Positions 47,067 to 56,399 of a stretch of 64,000 nucleotides of DNA are shown one piece after another. The notes below the pieces were generated by a model. The model had not been told where the DNA came from. It searched no databases and worked only from the letters and a program-made list of their open reading frames with translations. How positions within the stretch are numbered: position 1 is the stretch's first letter; each line of letters starts with the position of its first letter. This DNA comes from Brevundimonas nasdae. Its GTDB lineage: Bacteria; Pseudomonadota; Alphaproteobacteria; Caulobacterales; Caulobacteraceae. The position numbers and the translations under genes are program-made. The stretch is taken from positions 62,001 to 126,000 of the forward strand of contig NZ_JAEPWN010000003.1 in the NCBI RefSeq assembly GCF_016654005.1, in the 5' to 3' direction.

Positions 47067-49394
47067 ATGGCCGAGGCCGACATCGCCTATGTCGCCACCG
47101 CAGGGGCCGCCGGGCTGGCGCTGGCCGTCAGCGCCTGGGCCGTGCGCCTGCGCGCGCGCCTGGCCTCGGCCAGCGACCTGGCCCAGGACAGATGCGCTGA
47201 CGCCCTGGCCGACCTGGGCCGTCACCAGAGCATGTTGCGCGCCTTTGACGACGTCAGCCTGCCGCTGACGCCGGACGGCCGCCCCGCTGGCGACCCCATC
47301 GGTCCCGCCGAACTGATCGCGCGCCTGTCCGATGAAACCGCCGAAGCGGGCGAGGCCATACTGGCCCGGCTGGCCCTGCCCCATGCCGGTCAGATCGAGG
47401 CCCTGGTCCATAGGGGCGAAGCCTTCGAAGGCCTGCTGTCGCTGGACCATGAGCCGTGGCGGATCGAGGGCCGCGTCGCCGGCGGCGTCGCCTGGGTGCG
47501 GCTGTCGCCCGCCTCCAGCCTGACCCTGACCGGAAGCGAGGCCGTCGAAAGCGGACTGGCCCTGCTGGCCGACGCCTCGCCGACGCCGACCTGGGTCGTG
47601 GACGGCGCCGGCAAACTGGCCTGGGCCAATCGCGCCTGGCTGGCCGAGGTTGGCGCCGAGACCATCGAACAGGCGCTGGAGAAGAACCTCAGCTTCGACC
47701 GGGGCGCCGATGCTCTGGCCGCCGAGACGGGCCGTCTGGGCGTGCGCCAGGAAGGTTTCCGCTGGACCACCGGCGGGGGCGCGCGCCGCGCCTGGCGCAT
47801 CATCGCCGAACCGGCGGGCGGGGGCGCCGTCACCGTCTTCGCCATAGAGGTCACCGAGGCCGAGGAAACGCGCGACAACCTGCGCCGCCATGTCGAGGCC
47901 CATGACGAGACCCTGAACCATCTGGCCGACGCCGTGGCCATCTTCGGCCCGTCCAAGCGTCTGGCTTTCCACAACACCGCCTTCCAGACCCTGTTCGACA
48001 TCGACCCGGCCTGGCTGGACGAACGCCCGACACACGCCGAACTGCTGGATCGCCTGCGCCAGCGCCGCCGCCTGCCCGAGGTGGTCGACTACGCCGGATG
48101 GAAGGCGCGCGAGCTGCAGTTCTACGAGGCGTCAGAAGCCTCGCCCGACGACAGCTGGTCCCTGCCGGACGGCCGCACCCTGCGCGTCGTTCGCCAGCCC
48201 CACCCTCTGGGCGGCATCCTGCTGATCTTCTCGGACATCACCGACGAGCTTCAGCTGCGCAGCCGCTTCAACGCCCAGCTTCAGGTCCAGCGCGCCACCC
48301 TGGACAAGCTGAACGACGCCGTCGCCGTGTTCGGGTCGGACGGACGCCTGCGCCTGCACAACGAGGCGTTCGAAAGCTTCTGGCGTCTGACCGCAGACCG
48401 GATCGAGGGCGCGACCGAGTTCGACGCCCTGGCTGAGCTGTGCAAGCCCGTCCTGCCCGATCCCGCCCTGTGGCTGGGACTGAAGGCCCGCGTCGCCGAT
48501 CCCGATCCGGAAAGCCGTGTCGCCATCTCGGGCGAGGGGCGCACCACCGACGGCCGCGCCGCCGCCTGGCAGACCCGCCCCCTGCCGGACGGCGCAACCC
48601 TGGTCGCCTTCTCCGACGTCACCGCCCGGCGCGAGCTGGAGCAGGCCCTGGTCCAGCGCGAACAGGCTCTGGCCGAAAGCCAGGCCCTGAAACGCGAGTT
48701 CGTCGGCAGCGTCAGCTATGAGCTGCGCACCCCCCTGACCACCATCGTCGGCTATTCGGAACTGCTGGAGACCCTGGGCGACCTGCCTGAGCGCAGCCGC
48801 CAGCACGCCGGCGCCATCCGCGTCGCCGCCAGCCAGCTGGCCCGCTCCATCGACGACGTGCTGGACATGTCCCAGATCGACGCGGGCGAGATGGAGCTGT
48901 CGCTGGGCGACGTGCGCATCGGCGACCTGTTCGAAGAAGCCGCCGCCAAGGTGCGCGGCAAGGTCGAGGGACGCGGCGCCAGCCTGACCGTCACCTACCC
49001 GCCCGATCTGCGGCCGATCCGCGCCGACGCCCGCCGCGTGGGTCAGGCGCTGGAGCATCTGCTGGAGAACGCGGCCCGCGCCGTGTCCGAAGGCGGGGCT
49101 GTCACCCTGACCGCCGAGGCGACGGCGTCGGAAGTGCGCCTGTCGGTCGCCGACACCGGACGCGGCATCCCCTATCACCTGCAGCCCCACGTCTTTGACC
49201 GGTTCGTGCGGCGCGAGCGCGGCGGTCCGGGCGTGGGCCTGGCCCTGGTCAAGGCGTTGGTCGAACTGCACGGCGGCTGGGCCGAGGTGGAAAGCGACCC
49301 CGGCAAGGGCGCCGCCTTCATCCTGCACCTGCCCTTCGGCGCCGCCACCATCGCCGCCCCGCCCGAACTGGCGCTGGAGGGCGAAGACTTTTAG
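47067..49394 (+). CDS. divL: Cell-fate pseudo-kinase DivL
   Basis: A 775-residue membrane-anchored protein: hydrophobic N-terminal segment (about 6-27), PAS-type domains around residues 165-285, 285-410 and 410-530, a dimerisation domain, and an ATPase domain with ENAARAV and DTGRGIPYHLQPHVFDRFVR. The phosphoacceptor region reads FVGSVSYELRTPLTTIVGYS, with Tyr551 where sensor kinases have His; this is the defining DivL feature. DivL promotes CckA kinase activity and so CtrA phosphorylation at the flagellated pole, inhibited by DivK-P. ATG 47067 follows AGGGAG. Confidence 0.95.
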   Translation: MAEADIAYVATAGAAGLALAVSAWAVRLRARLASASDLAQDRCADALADLGRHQSMLRAFDDVSLPLTPDGRPAGDPIGPAELIARLSDETAEAGEAILARLALPHAGQIEALVHRGEAFEGLLSLDHEPWRIEGRVAGGVAWVRLSPASSLTLTGSEAVESGLALLADASPTPTWVVDGAGKLAWANRAWLAEVGAETIEQALEKNLSFDRGADALAAETGRLGVRQEGFRWTTGGGARRAWRIIAEPAGGGAVTVFAIEVTEAEETRDNLRRHVEAHDETLNHLADAVAIFGPSKRLAFHNTAFQTLFDIDPAWLDERPTHAELLDRLRQRRRLPEVVDYAGWKARELQFYEASEASPDDSWSLPDGRTLRVVRQPHPLGGILLIFSDITDELQLRSRFNAQLQVQRATLDKLNDAVAVFGSDGRLRLHNEAFESFWRLTADRIEGATEFDALAELCKPVLPDPALWLGLKARVADPDPESRVAISGEGRTTDGRAAAWQTRPLPDGATLVAFSDVTARRELEQALVQREQALAESQALKREFVGSVSYELRTPLTTIVGYSELLETLGDLPERSRQHAGAIRVAASQLARSIDDVLDMSQIDAGEMELSLGDVRIGDLFEEAAAKVRGKVEGRGASLTVTYPPDLRPIRADARRVGQALEHLLENAARAVSEGGAVTLTAEATASEVRLSVADTGRGIPYHLQPHVFDRFVRRERGGPGVGLALVKALVELHGGWAEVESDPGKGAAFILHLPFGAATIAAPPELALEGEDF

Positions 49395-49415
49395 CCTCCG
49401 CCTTCTTGGCGGCGC

Positions 49416-51068
49416 CTACTTCCGTGACGCCTTGGAGCGATCCCGCGCGGCGGCGAACTCGGCGTCCGGGTTCCATTCCGGCCAGACGTTGGAATCGGCC
49501 AGATCACGACCCACGGCGTAGATCAGGGCAACGTCAGCGGCGGCGGCGTCCATGCGCCAGGTCTGGTCCCACTCGTCCGTCGGCTGGTGATAGCGGTTCT
49601 GGACATAGTCGCGGCTGGCGGCGCTGGCCCCGGTGAAGCCTGCGGCGGGGAACAGGGCCGGCACGCCCTCAAGCGCCAGCGGGAAGTGGTCCGAGCGATA
49701 GAAGGCCCCGGCCTGGGGCGCGGGGTCCGCGATCAGGGTGCGGCCCTGTTGCGTGGCCCGCCGCGCCAGATAGTCGTCCAGCTGGTTCTTGCCCTTGCCG
49801 ATCACCACGATGTTCGGGTCGATCTCGGTCCCCGGCAGCAGGCTGTCGACATTGATGTTGGCCACGGTCGTCTCCAGCGGCCAGACCGGGTTGGCGGCGT
49901 AATAGGTCGAGCCCAGAAGCCCCGCCTCCTCGCCCGTCCAGGAGGCGAAAACGATCGAACGCTTCGGACGCGGCCCCTCGGCGAAGGCGTGGGCCAGCTC
50001 CAGCAGGGCGGCGACGCCGGTCGCATTGTCGACCGCCGCATTATAGATCTTGTCGCCCGCCGCATTCGGCGTGCCGACGCCGTAGCCGTCCCAATGGGCT
50101 CCGTACATGACCGTCTCGTTCGGGCGTTCCGAACCGGGGATGCGGGCCAGGACGTTGCGGCTTTCAACCCGGTCAGCGATCTGGCCGAAATCAACGCTCA
50201 TGGCCGCATTCGGCAAAACGACGGGGCGGAAGTCGGCCCGGCGGGCGCTGGTCTTCAGGGCCGCGAAATCAAGCCCGGCGGCGCGGAAGATCTCCTCGGC
50301 CTTGGCCCGCTGTATCCAGCCCTGGAAGGGCGCACGCTCGGCGTTGGGATCGGCTCGGACGATGTCGAACTTGGGCGCGGCGGACGAGTTCTGCAGCACC
50401 GACCAGCCGTAACCAGCGCCCGCCGTCTCATGGATCACCAGCACGCCCGCCGCCCCGCGACGGCCCGCCTCCTGGAACTTGTAGGTCCAGCGGCCATAGA
50501 AGGTCATGGCCTGACCGTCGAACTTGTCGGCGACCGGCTCGCCCGCCTCGGCCTCGAAGTCCGGGTCGTTGACCAGGACCAGGATGACCTTGCCGCGCAC
50601 GTCCACGTCCTTGAAGTCGTCCCACTGGCGCTCGGGCGCATCGGCGCCATAGCCGACGAAGACGATGGGGGCGTCGGTGACGGTGATATGGTCCACGGGC
50701 CGGTCGCTGGACACCAGCACGTCTGGCCCGCGCGCCAGAGACAGGCTCTGGCCGCCGACCCTGGCCGTTACGGTCGCCGGCCCGTTCTGGCGGGTGCGCG
50801 ACAACAGGGCCGTCTGGAAATAGGAGCCGTTCGGCCCGCCGCCCTCGGCGCCCGCCGCGCGGAACTGTTCGGCCAGCCAGGCGACGGTCTTCTCCTCGCC
50901 CGCCGAGACCGGGCCGCGCCCCTCGAACTCATCCGAGGCCAGAACCCGCACCGCCTCGTTCATCCGTTCGGCGCTGATGGCAGGGGCTGCGTCCTGCGTC
51001 TGGGCTTGGGCCTGGGCCGTCGTGGCGGCGAACAGGGCCAGAACGGCGGCGGTGGTCAGGGTCTTCAT
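49416..51068 (-). CDS. Exported M28-family metallopeptidase
   Basis: A 550-residue protein with Sec signal MKTLTTAAVLALFAATTAQA, a PA insert domain (residues about 150-260) and an M28 aminopeptidase-type catalytic domain. Zinc ligands and catalytic acid are seen in VMYGAHWDGYG, an Asp in NAAVDNATG, Glu-Glu in SWTGEEAGLLGS, and His in YRSDHFPLALEGV. It probably trims peptides in the periplasm. It converges with divL. Confidence 0.92.
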   Translation of the reverse strand: MKTLTTAAVLALFAATTAQAQAQTQDAAPAISAERMNEAVRVLASDEFEGRGPVSAGEEKTVAWLAEQFRAAGAEGGGPNGSYFQTALLSRTRQNGPATVTARVGGQSLSLARGPDVLVSSDRPVDHITVTDAPIVFVGYGADAPERQWDDFKDVDVRGKVILVLVNDPDFEAEAGEPVADKFDGQAMTFYGRWTYKFQEAGRRGAAGVLVIHETAGAGYGWSVLQNSSAAPKFDIVRADPNAERAPFQGWIQRAKAEEIFRAAGLDFAALKTSARRADFRPVVLPNAAMSVDFGQIADRVESRNVLARIPGSERPNETVMYGAHWDGYGVGTPNAAGDKIYNAAVDNATGVAALLELAHAFAEGPRPKRSIVFASWTGEEAGLLGSTYYAANPVWPLETTVANINVDSLLPGTEIDPNIVVIGKGKNQLDDYLARRATQQGRTLIADPAPQAGAFYRSDHFPLALEGVPALFPAAGFTGASAASRDYVQNRYHQPTDEWDQTWRMDAAAADVALIYAVGRDLADSNVWPEWNPDAEFAAARDRSKASRK

Positions 51069-51106
51069 GCGGCTTCCCTCCAGATCTGACCGTCTTCTTG
51101 GGCCGA

Positions 51107-52315
51107 TCAGCCGGACCTGTCGAGCCAGGCCTTCACGCCCTGCGCCGCCACGACGCCGGATGCGAAACTGGCCTGAAGCAGATAGCCGCCGGTCGGCGCC
51201 TCCCAGTCCAGCATCTCGCCCGCGACGAAGACGCCGGGCCGGGCCGTCAGCATCAGATGCTTATCCAGCGCGTCGAACCTCACCCCGCCCGCCGCTGATA
51301 TGGCCCGCTCCAATCCCTGAACCCCGCTCAGGGTCACGGTTGTGGCCTTGATCCGCGCGGCCAGCTCATCGGGCGCTGTCGGCAAGGGTCCGGCCTCGCG
51401 CAGCAGGGCCGCGCCGACCGCATCCAGCCCCACGGTCTTTCTCAGATGATTGGACAGGCTGGCCTTGCCGCGCGGACGCGCCAGACGCACGGCCAGGTCA
51501 TCCGCCGCCAGATCGGGCTTCAGGTCGATGGCCAGCGTCGCCTGACCGTCCCGCTCCACCGCATCGCGCAGTCCCGCCGACAGGGCGTAGATCGCCCCGC
51601 CTTCGATCCCATAGGCGGCGATCATGGCCTCGCCCCGCACCGTGCGGTCCTGATGCGTCAGGGCTATCCCCTTCAGCGGACGCCCGGCGAACCCCTCGCG
51701 CAAGACATCCGACCAGGCCACGTCAAAACCGACATTGGCGGGGCGGAACGGGCGCAACGGCGCCTCCAGCCATTGCGTCCACGCCGCATCCGAGCCCAGA
51801 CGCGGCCAACTGGCGCCGCCCAGGGCCAGGACCACGGCGCCGGGCGTCTCCAGCCGTTCTCCGTCCGGCGTCTCGAACCGCAGGGCCTCGCCATCCCAGC
51901 CGGTCCAGCGCGACCGCAGCCGCACCTCGACGCCCAGCGCATTCAATCGCGCCAGCCAGGCCCGCAGCAGGGGCGAGGCCTTCATCGCCTTGGGAAACAC
52001 CCGCCCGCTGGACCCCACGAAGGTCGGTTGCCCCAGACCCTCGGCCCAGGCGACCAGATCAGACGGCGAAAAGGCCTCCAGCCATCCGGCGGCCCGGCTG
52101 GCGGCGGCGCCGTATCGGTCGAGGAAGCGGGCCAGAGGCTCCGAATGGGTCAGGTTCAGCCCGCCCCGGCCCGCCATCAGGAACTTGCGCCCGACCGAGG
52201 GCATCCGTTCGTGCACGACCACGCTCAGGCCAGACTGGGCCAGACGTTCGGCCGCCATCAGACCGGCCGGCCCGGCGCCGATCACATGAACCTGTTTTTT
52301 CGCGGATTGCGTCAT
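51107..52315 (-). CDS. HI0933-like flavoprotein (TIGR03862 type)
   Basis: A 402-residue FAD enzyme. The Rossmann motif VHVIGAGPAGLMAAERLAQS is at the start, VGRKFLMAGRGGLNLTHSEP is the family's second motif, and RPGVFVAGEMLDWEAPTGGY the C-terminal one. ATG 52315 (MTQSAKKQ) is chosen. It is a paralog, in the broad sense, of the BaiN-like protein at 32.4 kb, but with different motif details. The substrate is unknown. Confidence 0.86.
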   Translation of the reverse strand: MTQSAKKQVHVIGAGPAGLMAAERLAQSGLSVVVHERMPSVGRKFLMAGRGGLNLTHSEPLARFLDRYGAAASRAAGWLEAFSPSDLVAWAEGLGQPTFVGSSGRVFPKAMKASPLLRAWLARLNALGVEVRLRSRWTGWDGEALRFETPDGERLETPGAVVLALGGASWPRLGSDAAWTQWLEAPLRPFRPANVGFDVAWSDVLREGFAGRPLKGIALTHQDRTVRGEAMIAAYGIEGGAIYALSAGLRDAVERDGQATLAIDLKPDLAADDLAVRLARPRGKASLSNHLRKTVGLDAVGAALLREAGPLPTAPDELAARIKATTVTLSGVQGLERAISAAGGVRFDALDKHLMLTARPGVFVAGEMLDWEAPTGGYLLQASFASGVVAAQGVKAWLDRSG

Positions 52316-52391
52316 CGCCCCGCTTTGCCCTTTCGCGCCCGTCCTGACCATAGGGCTGGCCATAGGGTCGCGCGCCGCTATGCTCCGCGCC

Positions 52392-52871
52392 ATGAGCGTC
52401 GCCTTCACCCGAGAAGAAGATCTGGAAGCCACGGCCGCCGACCTGGCGGACCGCCCGATCTCGCCCCATCCCAATCTGGTCACGCCTGAAGGCCTGGCCC
52501 TGATCGAGGCCGAGCTGGCCGCCGCCCGCGCCGCCTACACCGCCGCCCAGGTTCAGGGGTCGATCGAAAGCGACCGCACCGCCATGGCCCGCGCCACGCG
52601 CGACCTGCGCTACTGGGGTGCCCGCCGCGCCTCCGCCCAGCTGGTCGAGCCGGGCGAGGATGACGGCGTCGTGCGTTTCGGCGGCTCCGTCTCAATCGCG
52701 CGCGAGGACGGCCGCACCCAGACCTGGCGCATCGTCGGCGAGGACCAGGCCGATCCGGCTCAGGGCAGCGTCAGCCATGTCTCGCCTCTGGCCCGCGCCG
52801 TTCTGGGCAAGCGGGCCGGGGATGAGGCGACGGTGGCGGGTCAGACGGTGGAGATCGTCGCCGTCGACTAA
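52392..52871 (+). CDS. GreA/GreB-family transcript cleavage factor
   Basis: A 159-residue protein with an N-terminal coiled coil (LVTPEGLALIEAELAAARAA) and the C-terminal FKBP-like globular domain, with SVSHVSPLARAVLGKRAGDE. Gre factors enter the RNA polymerase secondary channel to stimulate cleavage of backtracked RNA. The tip acidic pair, DLxEN in GreA, reads as IESDR here, so cleavage activity is uncertain. ATG 52392 is chosen. It diverges from the flavoprotein and converges with the XRE gene. Confidence 0.85.
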   Translation: MSVAFTREEDLEATAADLADRPISPHPNLVTPEGLALIEAELAAARAAYTAAQVQGSIESDRTAMARATRDLRYWGARRASAQLVEPGEDDGVVRFGGSVSIAREDGRTQTWRIVGEDQADPAQGSVSHVSPLARAVLGKRAGDEATVAGQTVEIVAVD

Positions 52872-52881
52872 AACGGCGCAG

Positions 52882-53295
52882 TCAGTCTTCGCTGTCCGGG
52901 CCTTCGCCCAGCATTTCGCGCACCATGTCCAGGATCAGCTTCTGTTTGCGGGCCGGCAGGCGGCGCACCAGATTGTCGATCTCGATGGAGTGTTTGGTCG
53001 CCGACCGTTCGTGGTCGAAGGCGGCGGTCTCCTCTTCGCCGAAACCCGGCTGGGCGACGGCGAAGCCCTCGAAGAAGAAGGGGATGTCCACCTTCATGAA
53101 GTCGGCGATTTCGAAAAGCTTGGAGGCCGAGACGCGGTTGGTGCCCTTCTCGTACTTCTGCACCTGCTGGAAACTGACCCCGACCGCCTTGGCCAGCGCC
53201 GTCTGGGTCAGACCCAGACCGAGGCGTTTCTCCTGAACGCGGCGACCGACGTGGCGGTCTACGGGATGCGGATCCTCATCCTTGATGCGCGCCAA
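52882..53295 (-). CDS. XRE-family transcriptional regulator
   Basis: A 137-residue DNA-binding protein with a helix-turn-helix at about residues 17-70 (LTQTALAKAVGVSFQQVQKY, EKGTNRVSASKLFEIADFM) and a C-terminal helical part. It belongs to the XRE/SinR-like group that in many alphaproteobacteria sits after lnt and before metK. Here it ends the run, with a convergent Gre-like gene instead of metK. The target genes are unknown. Confidence 0.9.
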   Translation of the reverse strand: MARIKDEDPHPVDRHVGRRVQEKRLGLGLTQTALAKAVGVSFQQVQKYEKGTNRVSASKLFEIADFMKVDIPFFFEGFAVAQPGFGEEETAAFDHERSATKHSIEIDNLVRRLPARKQKLILDMVREMLGEGPDSED

Positions 53296-53309
53296 GACTT
53301 CCCCCCCGT

Positions 53310-54959
53310 TCAGTTCAACTCGCGATTCGGGGCCACCCTAGTTCGCTGTCCCAGCGGCCACAAGGACAGGAAAAGTGCGAACAAAAGGCCGATCAGCAAG
53401 GGCCAGTCGCCCAGACGACCATAGGCTGTGACACCCGTCGGACGGGGCAATGGCGCATCCACCACCCCCATGACACCTGACCACAATTGGGAGTTGCCGA
53501 CGATCCGTCCCCACGGGTCGATCATGGCCGAAACGCCGGTCGGCGTGGCTCTGGCGATGGGCAGGCCGGTCTCGATGGCGCGATAGCTGGCCAGGTTCAG
53601 ATGCTGCAACGGACCAGAGGTTGCACCAAACCAGGCGTCATTTGATGCATTAACAATCCAATCCGGCCGCCCCGCGGCACCCGGCGTGAAGCCCGGATAG
53701 AGGCTTTCGTAACAGATCAGGATCTGGGCGCGCGGCGCGCCGGGAATGGCGATGGGCTCGGGCCGGGGTCCGGCCGAGAAATCGCTGGGCATATGGACCA
53801 GGCTGCGCAGCCCGATCGAGGTCATCAGCGAGCCCAGCGGCAGATACTCGCCGAACGGCACCAGGCGGTGCTTGTCATAGACGGCGGCGATCCGCAGACC
53901 GGCCTGCCCCTCCCCGGACAGGGCGAACAGGCTGTTGTAATAGCGGGCGCCGTCGGGCGCGGTCGGATCGATCTGTCCGCGCGCCAGGCCGACCAGCAGG
54001 GTCTGGCCGGGGCGGACGGCTTCGGCGATGGCGCGGGCGTCTTCTGAGGCGAAGACGTCGTTGGCCGAAGCCGGCAGCGACCCTTCCGGCCAGACGATGA
54101 CATTGGGCGCGCGCCCGTCCGGGTTCGTGGTCGGCTGCGCCGTCAGCTGCACATAGCGGTCGACGATGGAGCGATAGGTCTCGGGCGACCATTTCGTCTC
54201 CTGTTTCACATCGGCCTGAACCAGACGCACCACCGTGTCGGTGAACTGAAGGTCCGACTGGGCCAGCCGCACCGCGCCGAAGACGCCGACCGAAACCAGC
54301 GTCAGGGCGCCCAGACCCGCCGAGATCAGACGGCTGCGCTTCAGACCCGGCCCGATCAAGGGCGCAAAGGCCGAGGTGGCGGCGACGGTGACAAGGCTCA
54401 GCCCATAGACGCCGACCAACGAAGCGAACTGGGACATGCCGCCGCCCGCCTTCCAGGTCGCGCCCGCCGGATTCCACGGAAACCCGGTCAGCACATGGCC
54501 GCGCAGCCATTCGAAGATGCAGAACAGGGCGGCGAACAAAAGAACCCGCACGGATCCGATGGGGGCGAACCGGCGATAGAGCGCGGTCGCCGCCCCCCAG
54601 AACAGGCCCAGGCCCGCCGGCAGAAGGCTGGCCGCGAAGGGCGCCATCCACGCCTGTTCGGGATTGACGAAAAAGGCCTCGGCCACCCACCAGCAGCCGA
54701 CGAAGAAATAGGCGAACCCTGCCAGCCAGCCCATCCAGAAGGCGCCGCGCACCGTGTCGGACCGCTCTGACAGGATCATCAGCAGCGGATAGCCCAAAAG
54801 GCCGATCAGAACCCCGAACGGCGGATGGGCGAAGGCTGTCCCGGCCCCTGCAAGCAGGGCCAGAAGAATGCGGATCAGCCGCCAGGCCAGGGCGCGCCGT
54901 CTGTCCGGCAAGGCCCGGATGGGGGCGGCGAAACGGTCCAGAACGGCGTCGATCATCAT
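53310..54959 (-). CDS. lnt: Apolipoprotein N-acyltransferase
   Basis: Lnt adds the third acyl chain to the N-terminus of lipoproteins in the inner membrane. The 549-residue protein has an N-terminal block of about six to eight transmembrane helices (to about residue 200) and a carbon-nitrogen hydrolase domain with the catalytic Glu (VIVWPEGSLPASA), Lys (VYDKHRLVPFGEYL) and Cys (QILICYESLYPGF). ATG 54959 (MMIDAVLDRF) is chosen; the longer frame reads through ybeY. Adjacent to ybeY (1 base). Confidence 0.95.
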   Translation of the reverse strand: MMIDAVLDRFAAPIRALPDRRRALAWRLIRILLALLAGAGTAFAHPPFGVLIGLLGYPLLMILSERSDTVRGAFWMGWLAGFAYFFVGCWWVAEAFFVNPEQAWMAPFAASLLPAGLGLFWGAATALYRRFAPIGSVRVLLFAALFCIFEWLRGHVLTGFPWNPAGATWKAGGGMSQFASLVGVYGLSLVTVAATSAFAPLIGPGLKRSRLISAGLGALTLVSVGVFGAVRLAQSDLQFTDTVVRLVQADVKQETKWSPETYRSIVDRYVQLTAQPTTNPDGRAPNVIVWPEGSLPASANDVFASEDARAIAEAVRPGQTLLVGLARGQIDPTAPDGARYYNSLFALSGEGQAGLRIAAVYDKHRLVPFGEYLPLGSLMTSIGLRSLVHMPSDFSAGPRPEPIAIPGAPRAQILICYESLYPGFTPGAAGRPDWIVNASNDAWFGATSGPLQHLNLASYRAIETGLPIARATPTGVSAMIDPWGRIVGNSQLWSGVMGVVDAPLPRPTGVTAYGRLGDWPLLIGLLFALFLSLWPLGQRTRVAPNRELN

Positions 54960-54960
54960 G

Positions 54961-55416
54961 TCAGTCGGCGCTTTCAGCGTCTGCGGCATAGGGGTCGGCG
55001 ACGCCGATCCCGGCCAGGATCTCGCGCTCCTCGGCCTCCATCTCCTCGGCCTCGGCGTCGTCCTCATGGTCGCGGCCCAGCAGGTGCAGCACGCCGTGGA
55101 CGACCAGATGGCTGAGGTGATCGGCCAGGGTCTTCTTCTGCGCCACAGCTTCGTCGGCGCAGACGCCGTAGGCCAGGACGATGTCACCCAGATGCGGCGC
55201 GGCGCTTTCGGGCGCCGGGAAGGACAGGACGTTGGTCGGCTTGTCCTTGTCGCGGAACCGGCCGTTCAGGTCGCGCACCGCTGCGTCGTCGGTCAGCAGG
55301 ACGACGACATCGCCCTCGATCCTGCCCAGAGCCGCCGTCGCCGCACGTTCAACCACGGCCTCGACCTCAGGCAGGGCGGCGGTCCAGTCGTCCGTTTCGA
55401 CTTCAATCTCGATCAT
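54961..55416 (-). CDS. ybeY: rRNA maturation endoribonuclease YbeY
   Basis: A 151-residue metal-dependent RNase that matures the 16S rRNA 3' end. The metal motif HLVVHGVLHLLGRDHEDDAE carries the His residues of HxxxHxxGxxH. Overlaps phoH stop by 4 bases and precedes lnt by one base. A tight phoH-ybeY pair is a highly conserved linkage. Confidence 0.96.
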   Translation of the reverse strand: MIEIEVETDDWTAALPEVEAVVERAATAALGRIEGDVVVLLTDDAAVRDLNGRFRDKDKPTNVLSFPAPESAAPHLGDIVLAYGVCADEAVAQKKTLADHLSHLVVHGVLHLLGRDHEDDAEAEEMEAEEREILAGIGVADPYAADAESAD

Positions 55417-56399
55417 GCGGGGTCTTCCAGGTCCGGGGCAGGACGACCGCGCGCTGCGTCGGCGTCATAGGCGCGCACGATCCGCTCGACCATGGCGTGG
55501 CGCACCACGTCCGAGGCGTCGAACTTCAGCACGCCGACGCCCTCGACCCCGTCCAGAATCCGCAGCGCATGGGCCAGGCCGGAATCGCGCGGGTTCAAGA
55601 GGTCGATCTGCGACGGGTCGCCCGTCACCACCATCCGCGCGCCTTCGCCCAAACGGGTCAGCACCATCTTCATCTGAAGGCGCGAGGTGTTCTGGGCCTC
55701 GTCCACGATGACGAAGGCGTGGCTCAGGGTGCGGCCGCGCATGAAGGCGATGGGGGCGGCTTCGATCTCGCCCTTGTCGCGTCGGCGCTGCACGTCCTCG
55801 GCGCCCAGAATATCGTTCAGGGCCTCCCAGATCGGGGCCAGATAGGGGTCGACCTTCTCGTTCAGGTCGCCAGGCAGGAAGCCCAGCTTCTCGCCCGCCT
55901 CAACCGCCGGGCGGGTGATGACCAGCCGGTCCACCTGTCCGCGCCGCAGAAGCGAGGCGCCATAGGCCGCCGCCAGAAACGTCTTGCCGGTGCCCGCAGG
56001 CCCGACGCCGAAGGTCAGCTCGCACCGGCCCAGCAGGTCCAGATAGGCGGCCTGCGCCTTGGTCTTGGGCACGATGGAGCCGCGCTTGCCGCCCGGCAGG
56101 GACACGCCCGCCGCCGCCATGCCCGGCGTGCCCTTGCCGCCGCGCGCCTGACCCAGAGCCGCGCGCACATCGGCCTCGGTGACCTCGGCGCCCAGGGCCG
56201 CGCGCTTGGCCAGATCCTCGATCACCCGGCGGGCGTCGGATCGGTCGCGCGTGCCGCCGTTGACGGAGACCCCGCCGCCCGGCGCCTCGACCAACACCTT
56301 GAAGGCGTCCTCGATCAGGGCGACGTGGCGGCTGTTCGGCCCGATGACCGCGCGCAGTTCAGCGTCATTCAGCGGTACGAACTCGGACTCTCTCGCCAT
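55413..56399 (-). CDS. PhoH-family ATPase
   Basis: A 328-residue protein with an N-terminal domain, a Walker A motif (FGVGPAGTGKTFLAAAYGAS) and Walker B-like AFVIVDEAQNTS. PhoH proteins are predicted ATPases linked to RNA metabolism and repeatedly coupled with YbeY. ATG 56399 ([10 protein letters not shown]) shares one base with the miaB stop (TGATG). A TTG one codon earlier is possible but lacks a better ribosome site. Confidence 0.93.
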   Translation of the reverse strand: MARESEFVPLNDAELRAVIGPNSRHVALIEDAFKVLVEAPGGGVSVNGGTRDRSDARRVIEDLAKRAALGAEVTEADVRAALGQARGGKGTPGMAAAGVSLPGGKRGSIVPKTKAQAAYLDLLGRCELTFGVGPAGTGKTFLAAAYGASLLRRGQVDRLVITRPAVEAGEKLGFLPGDLNEKVDPYLAPIWEALNDILGAEDVQRRRDKGEIEAAPIAFMRGRTLSHAFVIVDEAQNTSRLQMKMVLTRLGEGARMVVTGDPSQIDLLNPRDSGLAHALRILDGVEGVGVLKFDASDVVRHAMVERIVRAYDADAARGRPAPDLEDPA

